Assembly: GCF_014699055.1 (NCBI RefSeq)
Contig: NZ_JACXAC010000001.1
Coordinates: 744,001-808,000 of the forward strand
DNA length: 64,000 nucleotides
Direction of reading: 5' to 3'
From: Hymenobacter armeniacus
GTDB lineage: Bacteria > Bacteroidota > Bacteroidia > Cytophagales > Hymenobacteraceae
This document shows, one piece after another, positions 44,249-53,455 of the stretch. Under the pieces are notes generated by a model. The model saw nothing but the letters and a program-made list of their open reading frames with translations, was not told the origin of the DNA and ran no database searches. A program made the translations under genes and the position numbers. Within the stretch, counting starts at the first letter, position 1, and each line of letters begins with the position of its first letter.

Positions 44249-44287
44249 AGGAATCAGTGCTACAACAGCAATGTAGCACTGATTCCT
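44249..44287 (-). terminator. Hairpin 3' of icmF
   Basis: AGGAATCAGTGCTACA (44249-44264) pairs perfectly with 44272-44287 (16 bp, seven-base loop), 22 bases after the icmF stop. The minus-strand sequence behind it is ACAAAACATT rather than a T-run, so termination is only likely, not certain. Confidence 0.55.
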
Positions 44288-44309
44288 GTTTAACTAAAAC
44301 AATGATTCC

Positions 44310-47300
44310 TTACATATTCCGCCGGTACTGCCCGCCGACTTCAAACAGCGCGTTCGTAATCTGGCCGAGCGAGCAGAACTTCACGGTTTCCATCAGCTCC
44401 TCGAACAGGTTTTCGTTGCGCACGGCCACTTGTTGCAGGCGCTTGAGGCGGGTTTCGGTCTGGTCGGCGTTGCGGGCGTGCAGGATGTTGAGCATCTCGA
44501 TTTGGTACTGCTTTTCCTCCTCCGTGGCGCGGATGACTTCGGCCGGCACCACCGTGGGCGAGCCCTTCGACGAGAGGAAGGTATTCACCCCGATAATGGG
44601 GTACTCGCCGGTGTGCTTCAGCATCTCGTAGTGCATGCTTTCCTCCTGGATTTTGCCGCGCTGGTACATGGTTTCCATGGCCCCGAGCACGCCGCCGCGC
44701 TCCGTGATGCGGTCGAATTCGAGCAGCACCGCTTCTTCCACCAGGTCGGTCAGCTCTTCGATGATGAAGGAGCCTTGCAGCGGGTTCTCGTTCTTGGCCA
44801 GCCCCAGCTCGCGGTTGATGATGAGCTGAATGGCCATGGCCCGGCGCACCGATTCCTCGGTGGGCGTGGTGATGGCCTCGTCGTAGGCGTTAGTGTGCAG
44901 CGAGTTACAGTTGTCGTAGATGGCGTACAGCGCCTGCAACGTGGTGCGGATGTCGTTGAAGTCGATTTCCTGGGCGTGCAGGCTGCGGCCCGAGGTCTGG
45001 ATGTGGTACTTCAGCATCTGGCTGCGGGCGTCGGCGCCGTACTTCAGCTTCATGGCCTTGGCCCAGATGCGGCGCGCCACCCGCCCAATCACGGCGTACT
45101 CCGGGTCGATGCCGTTGGAGAAGAAGAAGCTCAGGTTCGGCGCGAAGTCGTTCACACTCATGCCCCGACTCACGTAATATTCCACAAACGTGAAGCCGTT
45201 GCTCAGCGTGAGGGCCAGCTGCGTGATGGGGTTGGCGCCCGCCTCGGCAATGTGGTAGCCCGAAATCGACACCGAGTAGAAATTCCGCACCGCGTGCCGG
45301 ATGAAGTATTCCTGCACGTCGCCCATCAGGCGCAGCGCAAACTCGGTGCTGAAAATGCAGGTGTTCTGGGCCTGGTCTTCCTTCAGAATGTCGGCCTGCA
45401 CGGTGCCGCGCACCTGCGTCAGCGTCTTGGCCTTGATGGTGGCGTACACGTCGGCGGGCAGCACGTCCTCGCCCGTCACGCCGAGCAGTAGCAGGCCCAG
45501 GCCGTCGTTGCCGGCCGGCAGCTCGCCCTGGTAGCGGGGGCGGGCCACGTTTTTGGCTTTATAAATCTGGTCGATTTTGGCTTCCACCTCCGCTTCCAGC
45601 CCGTGCTCTTTAATGTAGAGCTCGCACTGCTGGTCGATGGCCGCGTTCATGAAAAACGCCGCCAGCGTGGCCGCCGGCCCGTTGATGGTCATCGACACCG
45701 ACGTGCTGGGGTTGGCCAGGTTGAAGCCCGAATACAGCTTCTTGGCGTCGTCAAGGCAGCAGATGCTCACGCCCGCGTTGCCGATTTTGCCATAAATATC
45801 GGGCCGGTGGTCGGGGTCCTCGCCGTAGAGCGTCACCGAGTCAAACGCCGTACTCAACCGCTTGGCGGGCAGGCCCATGCTCACGTAGTGGAAGCGGCGG
45901 TTGGTGCGCTCCGGCCCGCCCTCGCCGGCAAACATGCGCGTGGGGTCCTCGCCCTCGCGCTTGAAGGGAAACACGCCCGCCGTGTAGGGAAACTCGCCGG
46001 GGAAGTTCTCCTGCATGGCCCAGCGCAGGCGGTCGCCCCAGCCCGAGTAGCGCGGCACCGCCACCTTCGGAATGTCGTTGCCCGACAGCGACTTGGTGTG
46101 CGTCTTCACCCGGATTTCCTTGCCGCGCACCGAGTACACGTACTCCGGGTTGCGGTAGTTTTGCAGGGTGCTTTCCCAGTTTTCCAGAATGGCCTGGCTG
46201 TCGGCATCGAGCCGGCGCAGCTGCGTCTGCTTGTTTTTGGTGAATTCCTCCACCATGCTGTCGGAACTCTTCTTCTCGTCGCGGTAGTGCTCTTCCAGCT
46301 TCGCAAACGCGCCGGCCACCTCGGCAATCTGGGCCTGCTCGCGCACGCGCTGGTCGTAGGCACGGTTGGTTTCGGCAATCTCGGAGAGGTAGCGGGTGCG
46401 GTGCGGCGGGATGATGTAAATCTTCTCCGAATCCTCGGCGCTGGTTTCCAGGTGCGAGGCGAAGGTGGCGCCGGTCTTGGTTTCCAGCATCTTGAGTACC
46501 GCCCGGTATAGCCGGTTCATGCCCGGGTCGTTGAACTGCGAGGCAATGGTGCCGAACACCGGCATCTGGTCCGTGGGCGTGTCCCAGAGGCCGTGGTTGC
46601 GCTGGTACTGCTTGCGCACGTCGCGCAGCGCATCCAGCGCCCCGCGCTTGTCAAACTTGTTCAGCGCAATCACGTCGGCAAAATCGAGCATGTCGATTTT
46701 CTCCAGCTGCGTGGCCGCGCCGTACTCGGGCGTCATCACGTACAGGCTGGCGTCGGAATGCTCGATGATTTCGGTGTCGGACTGCCCGATGCCCGAAGTC
46801 TCCAGAATAATCAGGTCGTAGTTGGCGGCGCGCACCACGTCCACGGCATCCTGCACGTAGCGCGACAGCGCCAGGTTGCTCTGCCGCGTGGCCAGGCTGC
46901 GCATGTACACCCGCGGCGAGTTGATTGCATTCATCCGAATCCGGTCGCCGAGCAGCGCGCCGCCCGTCTTGCGCTTGCTGGGGTCGACGGAGATAATGGC
47001 AATGGTCTTCTCGGGAAAGTCCATCAAAAACCGCCGCACCAGCTCATCTACCAACGACGACTTGCCCGCGCCGCCCGTGCCGGTAATACCGAGAATGGGA
47101 GCGGGGCGACGGTTGCTCAGATTCTGATTCTGTTCGTTTTCGCTGGTTTGAAACGCAACCAGCAGGTCGCCTTTCACCCGCTCGAACTCTTCGGGGAAGT
47201 TCTCCGCCGCCGAAATCAGGCGGCCAATGCTGCGGGCATCTTTCTCTACCACGTGGCCGGCCTCACCGTTCAGATTCTGGCCGGTCGGGAAGTCCGCTTT

Positions 47301-47729
47301 TTCTAGCAAGTCGTTAATCATACCCTGCAGGCCCATCGCGCGGCCATCATCCGGCGAGTAGATGCGGGTGATGCCGTAGCCCATCAGCTCGGCAATCTCG
47401 GTGGGCAGAATGACGCCGCCGCCGCCGCCGAAGATTTTGATGTGACCCGTGCCGCGCTCCTTCAGCAGGTCGTGCATGTACTTGAAGTACTCGTTGTGCC
47501 CGCCCTGGTAGCTGGTGATGGCAATGGCCTGCGCATCCTCCTGAATGGCGCAGTCCACGATTTCCTGCACCGAGCGGTTGTGCCCGAGGTGAATGACCTC
47601 CGCGCCGCTGCTCTGAATGATGCGGCGCATGATGTTAATAGCGGCGTCGTGCCCGTCGAACAAAGCGGCGGCAGTGACGATGCGAACGTGGTTCTTCGGT
47701 TTGTAGGGCGCGGTGGGAGCGGGGTGCAT
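44310..47729 (-). CDS. icmF: Fused isobutyryl-CoA mutase IcmF
   Basis: Adenosylcobalamin-dependent mutase with a built-in G-protein chaperone, interconverting isobutyryl-CoA and n-butyryl-CoA (some act on pivalyl-CoA). The 1,139 residues follow the IcmF order. A B12-binding domain is at about 15-145, with DGHDAAIN (25-32) supplying the cobalt-ligating His27 and SxL-type SYQGG. A MeaI-like GTPase domain has Walker [10 protein letters not shown] at 217-225 and [11 protein letters not shown] linker follows, then the large substrate-binding TIM barrel (about 560-1139), with [24 protein letters not shown] near its end. No domain is missing. A TACCTTCG box lies 56 bases upstream. Confidence 0.95.
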   Translation of the reverse strand: MHPAPTAPYKPKNHVRIVTAAALFDGHDAAINIMRRIIQSSGAEVIHLGHNRSVQEIVDCAIQEDAQAIAITSYQGGHNEYFKYMHDLLKERGTGHIKIFGGGGGVILPTEIAELMGYGITRIYSPDDGRAMGLQGMINDLLEKADFPTGQNLNGEAGHVVEKDARSIGRLISAAENFPEEFERVKGDLLVAFQTSENEQNQNLSNRRPAPILGITGTGGAGKSSLVDELVRRFLMDFPEKTIAIISVDPSKRKTGGALLGDRIRMNAINSPRVYMRSLATRQSNLALSRYVQDAVDVVRAANYDLIILETSGIGQSDTEIIEHSDASLYVMTPEYGAATQLEKIDMLDFADVIALNKFDKRGALDALRDVRKQYQRNHGLWDTPTDQMPVFGTIASQFNDPGMNRLYRAVLKMLETKTGATFASHLETSAEDSEKIYIIPPHRTRYLSEIAETNRAYDQRVREQAQIAEVAGAFAKLEEHYRDEKKSSDSMVEEFTKNKQTQLRRLDADSQAILENWESTLQNYRNPEYVYSVRGKEIRVKTHTKSLSGNDIPKVAVPRYSGWGDRLRWAMQENFPGEFPYTAGVFPFKREGEDPTRMFAGEGGPERTNRRFHYVSMGLPAKRLSTAFDSVTLYGEDPDHRPDIYGKIGNAGVSICCLDDAKKLYSGFNLANPSTSVSMTINGPAATLAAFFMNAAIDQQCELYIKEHGLEAEVEAKIDQIYKAKNVARPRYQGELPAGNDGLGLLLLGVTGEDVLPADVYATIKAKTLTQVRGTVQADILKEDQAQNTCIFSTEFALRLMGDVQEYFIRHAVRNFYSVSISGYHIAEAGANPITQLALTLSNGFTFVEYYVSRGMSVNDFAPNLSFFFSNGIDPEYAVIGRVARRIWAKAMKLKYGADARSQMLKYHIQTSGRSLHAQEIDFNDIRTTLQALYAIYDNCNSLHTNAYDEAITTPTEESVRRAMAIQLIINRELGLAKNENPLQGSFIIEELTDLVEEAVLLEFDRITERGGVLGAMETMYQRGKIQEESMHYEMLKHTGEYPIIGVNTFLSSKGSPTVVPAEVIRATEEEKQYQIEMLNILHARNADQTETRLKRLQQVAVRNENLFEELMETVKFCSLGQITNALFEVGGQYRRNM

Positions 47730-47785
47730 ATTTGAGGGAGTAGCGCGGACTTTCAGTCCGCGACCGTGAGGGTGGAAAACGTGTG

Positions 47786-47793
47786 CGAAGGTA
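47786..47793 (-). promoter_or_regulatory. -7 box upstream of icmF
   Basis: TACCTTCG on the minus strand, 56 bases before the icmF ATG and directly behind the terminator of the upstream gene, the expected place for a new promoter. Confidence 0.5.
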
Positions 47794-47795
47794 CG

Positions 47796-47823
47796 AAAAA
47801 GCCCCGGCGGGGGCGGCCGGGGC
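47796..47823 (-). terminator. Terminator of the gene at 47843
   Basis: The stem GCCCCGGC/GCCGGGGC (47801-47808 with 47816-47823) is followed on the minus strand by TTTTT. Confidence 0.75.
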
Positions 47824-47842
47824 GCGTTCTTACGAATCGAGT

Positions 47843-48214
47843 CTAATCAGAATCCGGTTTGCCAAGCACCGTTAGGTTCAGTAGGTCTTCCAGATTTCCC
47901 TGCTTCAGTAAATCAGCAATGGTGGCTTCGATGCACTCGCGGGTAAGCTCCCGGACAAAGAGGCCGGGAGGAATTTGGTACATGCCGTTCAAATGTTCTT
48001 TGTTCTCAGTGTCTAGTGCCACAACAGTTTCCAGGAAACCATAAGTCCAGACGTTGATTCCGTAGTGCCGCCCATCCGGCAAATCCACGATGACGTTGCA
48101 AGCCTCATTTTTTCTATCCCAAGCGATACCTGTTACAAAGGCGTCTGTCCCGGCATCCCATCGGCTCGAATAATCCACGTGCTCAAATTCCAGCCAAAGC
48201 GTAAAATCGTGCAT
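47843..48214 (-). CDS. Small acidic protein of unknown function
   Basis: A 123-residue protein from the ATG at 48214 ([17 protein letters not shown]). The frame is open to 48274, but the upstream part overlaps a terminator. It has no signal peptide or membrane helix. Strand-like segments [33 protein letters not shown] are followed by a helical end ([25 protein letters not shown]). Size, acidity and layout resemble many immunity proteins of contact-dependent toxins, but no toxin gene is nearby, so this is only a suggestion. G+C is lower than in the neighbours. It has its own terminators on both sides. Confidence 0.65.
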   Translation of the reverse strand: MHDFTLWLEFEHVDYSSRWDAGTDAFVTGIAWDRKNEACNVIVDLPDGRHYGINVWTYGFLETVVALDTENKEHLNGMYQIPPGLFVRELTRECIEATIADLLKQGNLEDLLNLTVLGKPDSD

Positions 48215-48241
48215 AGTTTTGATTAAAGGCGCAAGTACGAA

Positions 48242-48271
48242 AAACGCCCCAGCTTTTCGGCCGGGGCGTTT
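48242..48271 (-). terminator. Terminator of the GlcG/HbpS-like gene
   Basis: The stem AAACGCCCC/GGGGCGTTT (48242-48250 with 48263-48271) is followed on the minus strand by TTTTT. Confidence 0.8.
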
Positions 48272-48291
48272 CAAAATCAGATTATAAAAAC

Positions 48292-48699
48292 CTACTGCCC
48301 CTGAATGGCATCCACGCCGGCCTGGGCCACGGCGTGGTCGTCCTCCACGGTGCTTCCCGACACGCCGATGGCGCCAATGACGCGGTTGCCCGAATCCATA
48401 ATCGGGATGCCGCCGGGGAAGCTGATGAGGCCGCCGTTGGAGTGCTCAATGTTGTAGAGCGGGCCGCCGGGCTGGGCCAGCTTGCCGATTTCGCCGGTGG
48501 GCATGTCGAAGAAGCGGGCCGTTTTGGCTTTCTTGATGGAGATGTCCAACGACCCGAGCCAGGCGTCGTCCATGCGGGCGAAGGCGGTGAGGTTGGCACC
48601 GGCGTCGACCACGGCGATGTTCATTTTGACGCCCATGTCAAGGGCTTTCTGGTGCGCGGCCTTGAGGGCGGCCTGGGCTTGTTCGAGGGTGATACCCAT
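48292..48699 (-). CDS. GlcG/HbpS family haem-binding-like protein
   Basis: A 135-residue protein from the ATG at 48699 ([19 protein letters not shown]), the usual family start; an ATG at 48732 would add 11 residues. The GlcG/HbpS fold is shown by [53 protein letters not shown] and [22 protein letters not shown]. Members include the haem-sensing HbpS of Streptomyces and GlcG of glycolate operons, whose role is unknown. No two-component genes or glycolate oxidase genes are adjacent. It probably forms oligomers. A terminator follows. Confidence 0.9.
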   Translation of the reverse strand: MGITLEQAQAALKAAHQKALDMGVKMNIAVVDAGANLTAFARMDDAWLGSLDISIKKAKTARFFDMPTGEIGKLAQPGGPLYNIEHSNGGLISFPGGIPIMDSGNRVIGAIGVSGSTVEDDHAVAQAGVDAIQGQ

Positions 48700-48803
48700 G
48701 GGAAGGAAGGGGGTTATGATGGTTTGGCGCATGGCAACAATGCCAGCCCCGGGTTCCCAACCACTGCTGATGCGGAATGTTCCAGCCTGCTTCCCCTTTG
48801 CGG

Positions 48804-49658
48804 TCACAGGATGGACACCGGGGGGCTCAGGGCAACCCGCCAGGCCACGGCGCCCAGCACCGCCAGCAGAATGAGCCCCCAGGCGATGTGCGAGGGCTGG
48901 GCGCGCTTCACGGTGGAATCGAATGGGTCGTTGACGCAGCCCAGGATGAGCGGGAATATCAGCAGGCCCATCATCAGCAGGTGCAGGGCCTCGTGCATGG
49001 AAAAATACGGCAGCTTGGAGAGGCCGATGAAGACCCCGCCGCCCACCCAGGGCCACATCAGCGTGTAAATAACCATGCGCTTGCGATTGGCAAACTTCAT
49101 CACCGTGTGCGAGTCGTGGGCCTGCAGAAACGCCACCGAGCCCAGGTGGCCCATACCCAGCTGAATGAGGCCCGCCACCAGCGCTACCACCACGTCGGCG
49201 GCATTGCCCAAGCGCAGCAGCCAGTCCGTGACGTACCAGGAGCCCTCCTGGCGCAGCGAGTCGGCCAGCAGCGCGCCAAAAATGGCGTTGCAGGCATGAA
49301 ACGCCACCCACAGCAGCAGCAGCTTAAACAGGCCGGGATGGGCGCGCTCGCGCTTCCAGTACCACCAAAACGCCGCCACCCCAATGAAAAAGCACACCAG
49401 GGGCCCGATGCCGTACACGCCCAGCACGGCCAGCTGCCACCACTCGCGGTCGGCCAGCGTGTACACGATGCGGCTGGGGTCCCACAGCCCCCGGATGCCC
49501 AACAGGCGCGACATGGCCACCTTGCTACCCTCGTGCGCGGCCCACACGCCGTAGTACGCCAGCACATAAATGGCGGTGCTGTTGAGCGCGGCAATGAGGA
49601 ACTTCTGCCGCGAGTTTTCGGCAGAAACGGGGGAAAGCGTAGCGGTTTGCGGTTGCAT
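48804..49658 (-). CDS. Polytopic membrane protein with HEALH motif, unknown function
   Basis: A 284-residue inner-membrane protein with about seven helices, at residues 20-40, 75-97, 110-130, 150-170, 190-212, 222-242 and 260-280. Notable features are a His-Glu pair in the first loop ([12 protein letters not shown]) and [14 protein letters not shown] at about 220-233, which contains an HEXXH sequence at the start of a helix. HEXXH is the zinc signature of metalloproteases such as site-2 proteases, but the second motif (for example NxxPxxxxDG) of that family is not seen. I recognise no family. Divergent from lepA. Confidence 0.7.
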   Translation of the reverse strand: MQPQTATLSPVSAENSRQKFLIAALNSTAIYVLAYYGVWAAHEGSKVAMSRLLGIRGLWDPSRIVYTLADREWWQLAVLGVYGIGPLVCFFIGVAAFWWYWKRERAHPGLFKLLLLWVAFHACNAIFGALLADSLRQEGSWYVTDWLLRLGNAADVVVALVAGLIQLGMGHLGSVAFLQAHDSHTVMKFANRKRMVIYTLMWPWVGGGVFIGLSKLPYFSMHEALHLLMMGLLIFPLILGCVNDPFDSTVKRAQPSHIAWGLILLAVLGAVAWRVALSPPVSIL

Positions 49659-49782
49659 AGGCGACTGGCAATACGTGTTTATTAACAGGTAATCGACAAA
49701 ACTACGGTGCTTGGGGCACTTATACTACCCGGCCAGCCAAGGCCTTTGGGGCCGCCAACTGGCTTTTGCGCCCCGTGTTTCG

Positions 49783-49790
49783 TACCTTCG
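49783..49790 (+). promoter_or_regulatory. -7 box upstream of lepA
   Basis: TACCTTCG, 21 bases before the GTG start of lepA. A TTG lies at 49766-49768, but at a shorter spacing than usual (14 bases). Confidence 0.45.
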
Positions 49791-49811
49791 TGCTCTGAAA
49801 AACCGCCCTCT

Positions 49812-51599
49812 GTGAAGAATATCCGCAATTTTTGCATCATTGCCCACATCGACCACGGCAAAAGCACCCTGGCCGACCGCCTGCTGGAGTTCACCAGCAC
49901 GGTAGCCAAGCGCGACATGCAGGCCCAGCTGCTCGACAACATGGACCTGGAGCGTGAGCGGGGCATCACCATCAAGAGCCACGCCATTCAGATGCAGTAC
50001 CCCTACAAAGGGGAAATCTACACGCTGAACCTGATTGACACGCCCGGCCACGTCGACTTTAGCTACGAAGTGAGCCGCAGCATCGCCGCCTGCGAAGGCG
50101 CCCTGCTCATCGTCGACGCCTCTCAGGGCATCGAGGCCCAGACCATTTCCAACCTCTACCTCGCCATCGGGGCCGATTTGGAAATCATCCCGGTGCTCAA
50201 CAAAATCGACCTCCCGCACGCCATGCCGGAGGAAGTGACCGACGAAATCGTGGACCTCATCGGCTGCAAGCCCGAGGACATCATCCACGCCTCGGGCAAG
50301 GCCGGCATCGGCATCGAAGACATCCTGAACGCCATCTGCGAGCGGGTGCCCGCGCCCAAAGGCGACCCGGACGGCCCCCTGCAGGCCCTGATTTTCGACT
50401 CGGTGTTCAACTCCTACCGCGGCATCGAAGTGCTGTTCCGCATCAAGAACGGCACCATGAAGAAGGGCGACAAGCTCCGCTTCATGGCCACCGGCAAGGA
50501 ATACGGCGCCGACGAAATCGGCATTCTGGGCCTGAACCAGGAGCCGCGCCAGGAAATCAGCGCCGGCAACGTGGGCTACCTCATCTCGGGCATAAAGGAA
50601 GCGCGCGAAGTGAAGGTGGGCGACACCATTACGCACGTGCACCGGCCTACGCCGGAGGCCATCCAGGGCTTCGCCGACGTGAAGCCGATGGTGTTTGCCG
50701 GTATCTACCCGGTCGATACCACCGAGTACGAAGAGCTGCGCTCCAGCATGGAAAAGCTGCAGCTCAACGACGCCTCGCTGGTGTGGGAGCCCGAAACTTC
50801 GGTGGCCCTGGGTTTCGGTTTCCGTTGCGGCTTCTTGGGCATGCTGCACATGGAAATCGTGCAGGAGCGGTTGGAGCGTGAGTTCAATATGACGGTCATC
50901 ACCACCGTGCCCAGCGTGCAGTTCCACGCCACCGGCACCAAGGACCAGCTGCTGACCATCAACGCGCCGAGCGAAATGCCCGAGCCGAACCTAATTAAGC
51001 ACATCGAGGAGCCTTACATCAAAGCCCAGATTATCACGGCTTCGGAGTACGTGGGGGCCATCATCACGCTGTGCATGGACAAGCGCGGCATCATCAAGGG
51101 CCAGAGCTACCTGACCTCCGAGCGGGTGGAGATGAGCTTCGAGCTGCCGCTGTCGGAAATTGTGTTCGACTTCTTCGACAAGCTCAAGTCCATCAGCCGC
51201 GGCTACGCCTCGCTCGACTACGAGCTGATTGGCTTCCGCGAGTCCGACATGGTGAAGCTCGACGTGATGCTGAACGGCGAGAAGGTGGACGCCCTCTCGG
51301 CCATCGTGCACCGCTCCAAGAGCTACGAGTGGGGCAAGCGCCTCTGCGAGAAGCTGCGCGAGCTGCTGCCCCGCCAGATGTTCGACATCGCCATTCAGGC
51401 CAGCATCGGCCAGAAAATCATTGCCCGCGAAACCGTGAAAGCGTTGCGCAAAAACGTAATCGCGAAGTGCTACGGTGGCGACATCAGCCGCAAGCGCAAG
51501 CTGCTCGAAAAGCAGAAAGAAGGCAAAAAGCGGATGCGCTCGGTGGGCTCGGTCGAGATTCCGCAAGAAGCCTTCCTGGCGGTTTTGAAAATCGATTGA
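49812..51599 (+). CDS. lepA: Elongation factor 4 (LepA), back-translocating GTPase
   Basis: Ribosomal GTPase that helps initiation and recovery of stalled ribosomes. The start is GTG at 49812, because the product then begins with the invariant [25 protein letters not shown]; the longer frame from 49707 overlaps the promoter. It has 595 residues, the normal size. The G domain shows [26 protein letters not shown] and NKIDLP. Domain 2 follows. The LepA-specific C-terminal domain contains [13 protein letters not shown] and ends [22 protein letters not shown], the diagnostic ending. A terminator and an inverted repeat follow. Confidence 0.97.
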   Translation: MKNIRNFCIIAHIDHGKSTLADRLLEFTSTVAKRDMQAQLLDNMDLERERGITIKSHAIQMQYPYKGEIYTLNLIDTPGHVDFSYEVSRSIAACEGALLIVDASQGIEAQTISNLYLAIGADLEIIPVLNKIDLPHAMPEEVTDEIVDLIGCKPEDIIHASGKAGIGIEDILNAICERVPAPKGDPDGPLQALIFDSVFNSYRGIEVLFRIKNGTMKKGDKLRFMATGKEYGADEIGILGLNQEPRQEISAGNVGYLISGIKEAREVKVGDTITHVHRPTPEAIQGFADVKPMVFAGIYPVDTTEYEELRSSMEKLQLNDASLVWEPETSVALGFGFRCGFLGMLHMEIVQERLEREFNMTVITTVPSVQFHATGTKDQLLTINAPSEMPEPNLIKHIEEPYIKAQIITASEYVGAIITLCMDKRGIIKGQSYLTSERVEMSFELPLSEIVFDFFDKLKSISRGYASLDYELIGFRESDMVKLDVMLNGEKVDALSAIVHRSKSYEWGKRLCEKLRELLPRQMFDIAIQASIGQKIIARETVKALRKNVIAKCYGGDISRKRKLLEKQKEGKKRMRSVGSVEIPQEAFLAVLKID

Positions 51600-51603
51600 T
51601 TTG

Positions 51604-51631
51604 AAAAAAGCGGCTTTCGGGCCGCTTTTTT
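51604..51631. terminator. Intrinsic terminator after lepA
   Basis: The stem AAAAAAGCGGC/GCCGCTTTTTT (51604-51614 with 51621-51631) begins four bases after the lepA stop. Confidence 0.9.
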
Positions 51632-51636
51632 GTTTT

Positions 51637-51741
51637 GTCATCCTGTGCGCAGCGAAGGACCTTATCACGGCTGCCTACTCGGGATTTCATTTAATTGAGC
51701 GGCGCGGACGTGATGAGGTCCTTCGCTGCGCTCAGGATGAC
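51637..51741. repeat. Interspersed inverted repeat (GTCATCCTG type)
   Basis: The 32-base arms 51637-51668 and 51710-51741 match at 30 of 32 positions as reverse complements (GTCATCCTG-GCGCAGCGAAGGACC). The 41-base spacer has no gene. It sits between two genes reading in the same direction and shares the core GCGCAGCGAAG with the repeat at 33189. Confidence 0.9.
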
Positions 51742-51750
51742 CGGTAAACC

Positions 51751-52653
51751 ATGAGCCTAACCACCACCTCCAACCTCATCGACGGCAAGCAAACCGCCGA
51801 GGACATCAAAGCCGAAATCGCCGCCGAAGTAGCCGCCCTGAAAGCGGCCGGCAAAAAGGTGCCCCACCTGGCGGCCATTCTCGTGGGCCACGACGGCGGC
51901 TCCGAAACCTACGTGCGCAACAAGGTGCTGGCCTGCGAGCGGGTGGGGTTTGCCTCCACGCTGCTGCGCTACGAAGACGACATTACGGAAGCCGAATTGC
52001 TGGCCAAAGTCGACGAGCTGAACCACGACCCGGAAATCGACGGCTTCATTGTGCAGCTGCCGCTGCCCAAGCACATCGACCCCGAAAAAGTCATCGAAGC
52101 CATTCGGCCCGAGAAGGACGTCGACGGCTTTCACCCCATGAACATCGGCCGCATGGTGGCCGGCTTGCCCGCGCTACTGCCCGCCACGCCGTCCGGCATT
52201 GTGGAGCTGCTGGCCCGCCAGGGCATCAAAACCAGCGGCAAGCACTGCGTGGTGATTGGTCGTTCCAACATCGTAGGAACGCCAGTTAGCATCTTGTTGG
52301 CTAAGAACTTGGATACGGCAAACTGCACTGTCACTTTATGCCATTCGCGGACGCAGAACCTGGCTGAAATCTGCCGCACGGCCGACATCGTGGTGGCCGC
52401 CATCGGCCGGCCGGAGTTTGTGACCGGCGACATGGTGCGGCCCGGCGCCGTGGTCATCGACGTGGGCACCACGCGCGTGGCCGACGCGACCAAGAAGAGC
52501 GGCTACGTGCTCAAAGGCGATGTGAACTTTGCCGAGGTGGCGCCTTTGGCCTCGGCCATTACGCCGGTGCCCGGCGGCGTGGGCCCTATGACCATTGCCA
52601 TGCTTTTGCTGAACACGCTACGCGCGGCAAAGGGCGAAATTTACCCCCGGTAG
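51751..52653 (+). CDS. folD: Methylenetetrahydrofolate dehydrogenase / cyclohydrolase FolD
   Basis: Bifunctional one-carbon enzyme: oxidises 5,10-methylene-THF to methenyl-THF with NADP+ and hydrolyses it to 10-formyl-THF. The 300 residues contain [17 protein letters not shown], where Lys58 is catalytic, [25 protein letters not shown] with the nucleotide-binding loop, and the signature [13 protein letters not shown] at the end. It starts ten bases behind an inverted repeat. Length and motifs are normal. The next gene (queE) lies 125 bases on with its own start. Confidence 0.97.
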   Translation: MSLTTTSNLIDGKQTAEDIKAEIAAEVAALKAAGKKVPHLAAILVGHDGGSETYVRNKVLACERVGFASTLLRYEDDITEAELLAKVDELNHDPEIDGFIVQLPLPKHIDPEKVIEAIRPEKDVDGFHPMNIGRMVAGLPALLPATPSGIVELLARQGIKTSGKHCVVIGRSNIVGTPVSILLAKNLDTANCTVTLCHSRTQNLAEICRTADIVVAAIGRPEFVTGDMVRPGAVVIDVGTTRVADATKKSGYVLKGDVNFAEVAPLASAITPVPGGVGPMTIAMLLLNTLRAAKGEIYPR

Positions 52654-52778
52654 GCCGGCTGATTTTTTGGAATATTAGGTTATAGTGGGCCGAACCTGTA
52701 CTTTTAAAGTCCGGCCATGGAACAGTGCGTCCCATTGCCAGCGTTACGGCTGTTCGGCATTCCGGCACCCGCATTAGT

Positions 52779-53447
52779 ATGATACCTGTGACTTTACTTT
52801 CTTCTGAAATAATTGCACCATTTGGTGAAAGTGCTGGCCTGTCCAGCGGCGCCCTGCTGCCGGTGATGGAACAGTTTTATACCATTCAAGGCGAGGGATA
52901 TAACACGGGCCGCGCCGCCTATTTTATTCGCCTGGGCGGCTGCGATGTGGGGTGCCACTGGTGCGACGTGAAAGAGTCGTGGGACGCCGACGCTCACCCG
53001 CGGCAGTCGGTGCCTCAGTTGGTGGAAGCCGTTTTAGAGCATGCGGGCCGCAACGTCGTCATCACCGGCGGCGAACCCCTGATGCACGACCTGGGCCCGC
53101 TCACGGCCGCACTGCAAGCCGCCGGCTGCCGCACCTGGATAGAGACCTCCGGCGCGCATCCGCTGTCCGGTACCTGGGACTGGGTGTGCGTGTCGCCCAA
53201 AAAATTCAAGGCCCCGCTGCCGGAAGTGCTGGCGGCAGCGCACGAGTTGAAGGTAATAGTGTTCAACGGCACCGATTTTGCCTGGGCCGAAGAGCACGCC
53301 GCGCAGGTTCCCGGCACCGCCCGCTTATACTTACAGCCCGAATGGAGCCGTGCCGCCCGCATGACGCCCGAACTGGTAGAGTATGTGAAGCAGCACCCGC
53401 AATGGCAGGTGTCGCTTCAAACCCATAAGTATCTTGACATTCCATAG
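52779..53447 (+). CDS. queE: 7-carboxy-7-deazaguanine synthase QueE
   Basis: Radical-SAM enzyme that converts 6-carboxy-tetrahydropterin to 7-carboxy-7-deazaguanine on the way to queuosine in tRNA. The ATG at 52779 gives 222 residues; a GTG at 52725 is an alternative start. The Fe-S cluster motif is CDVGCHWCD, cysteines 55, 59 and 62 (C-x3-C-x2-C). FYTIQGEGYNTGRAAYFIRLGG and VITGGEPLMHD (the GGE motif for SAM binding) are typical. It ends SLQTHKYLDIP, the family's C-terminal signature. The stop is eight bases before the start of the PorE-like gene, so the two form an operon. queC, D and F are not in the window. Confidence 0.95.
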   Translation: MIPVTLLSSEIIAPFGESAGLSSGALLPVMEQFYTIQGEGYNTGRAAYFIRLGGCDVGCHWCDVKESWDADAHPRQSVPQLVEAVLEHAGRNVVITGGEPLMHDLGPLTAALQAAGCRTWIETSGAHPLSGTWDWVCVSPKKFKAPLPEVLAAAHELKVIVFNGTDFAWAEEHAAQVPGTARLYLQPEWSRAARMTPELVEYVKQHPQWQVSLQTHKYLDIP

Positions 53448-53455
53448 CGTACCCT

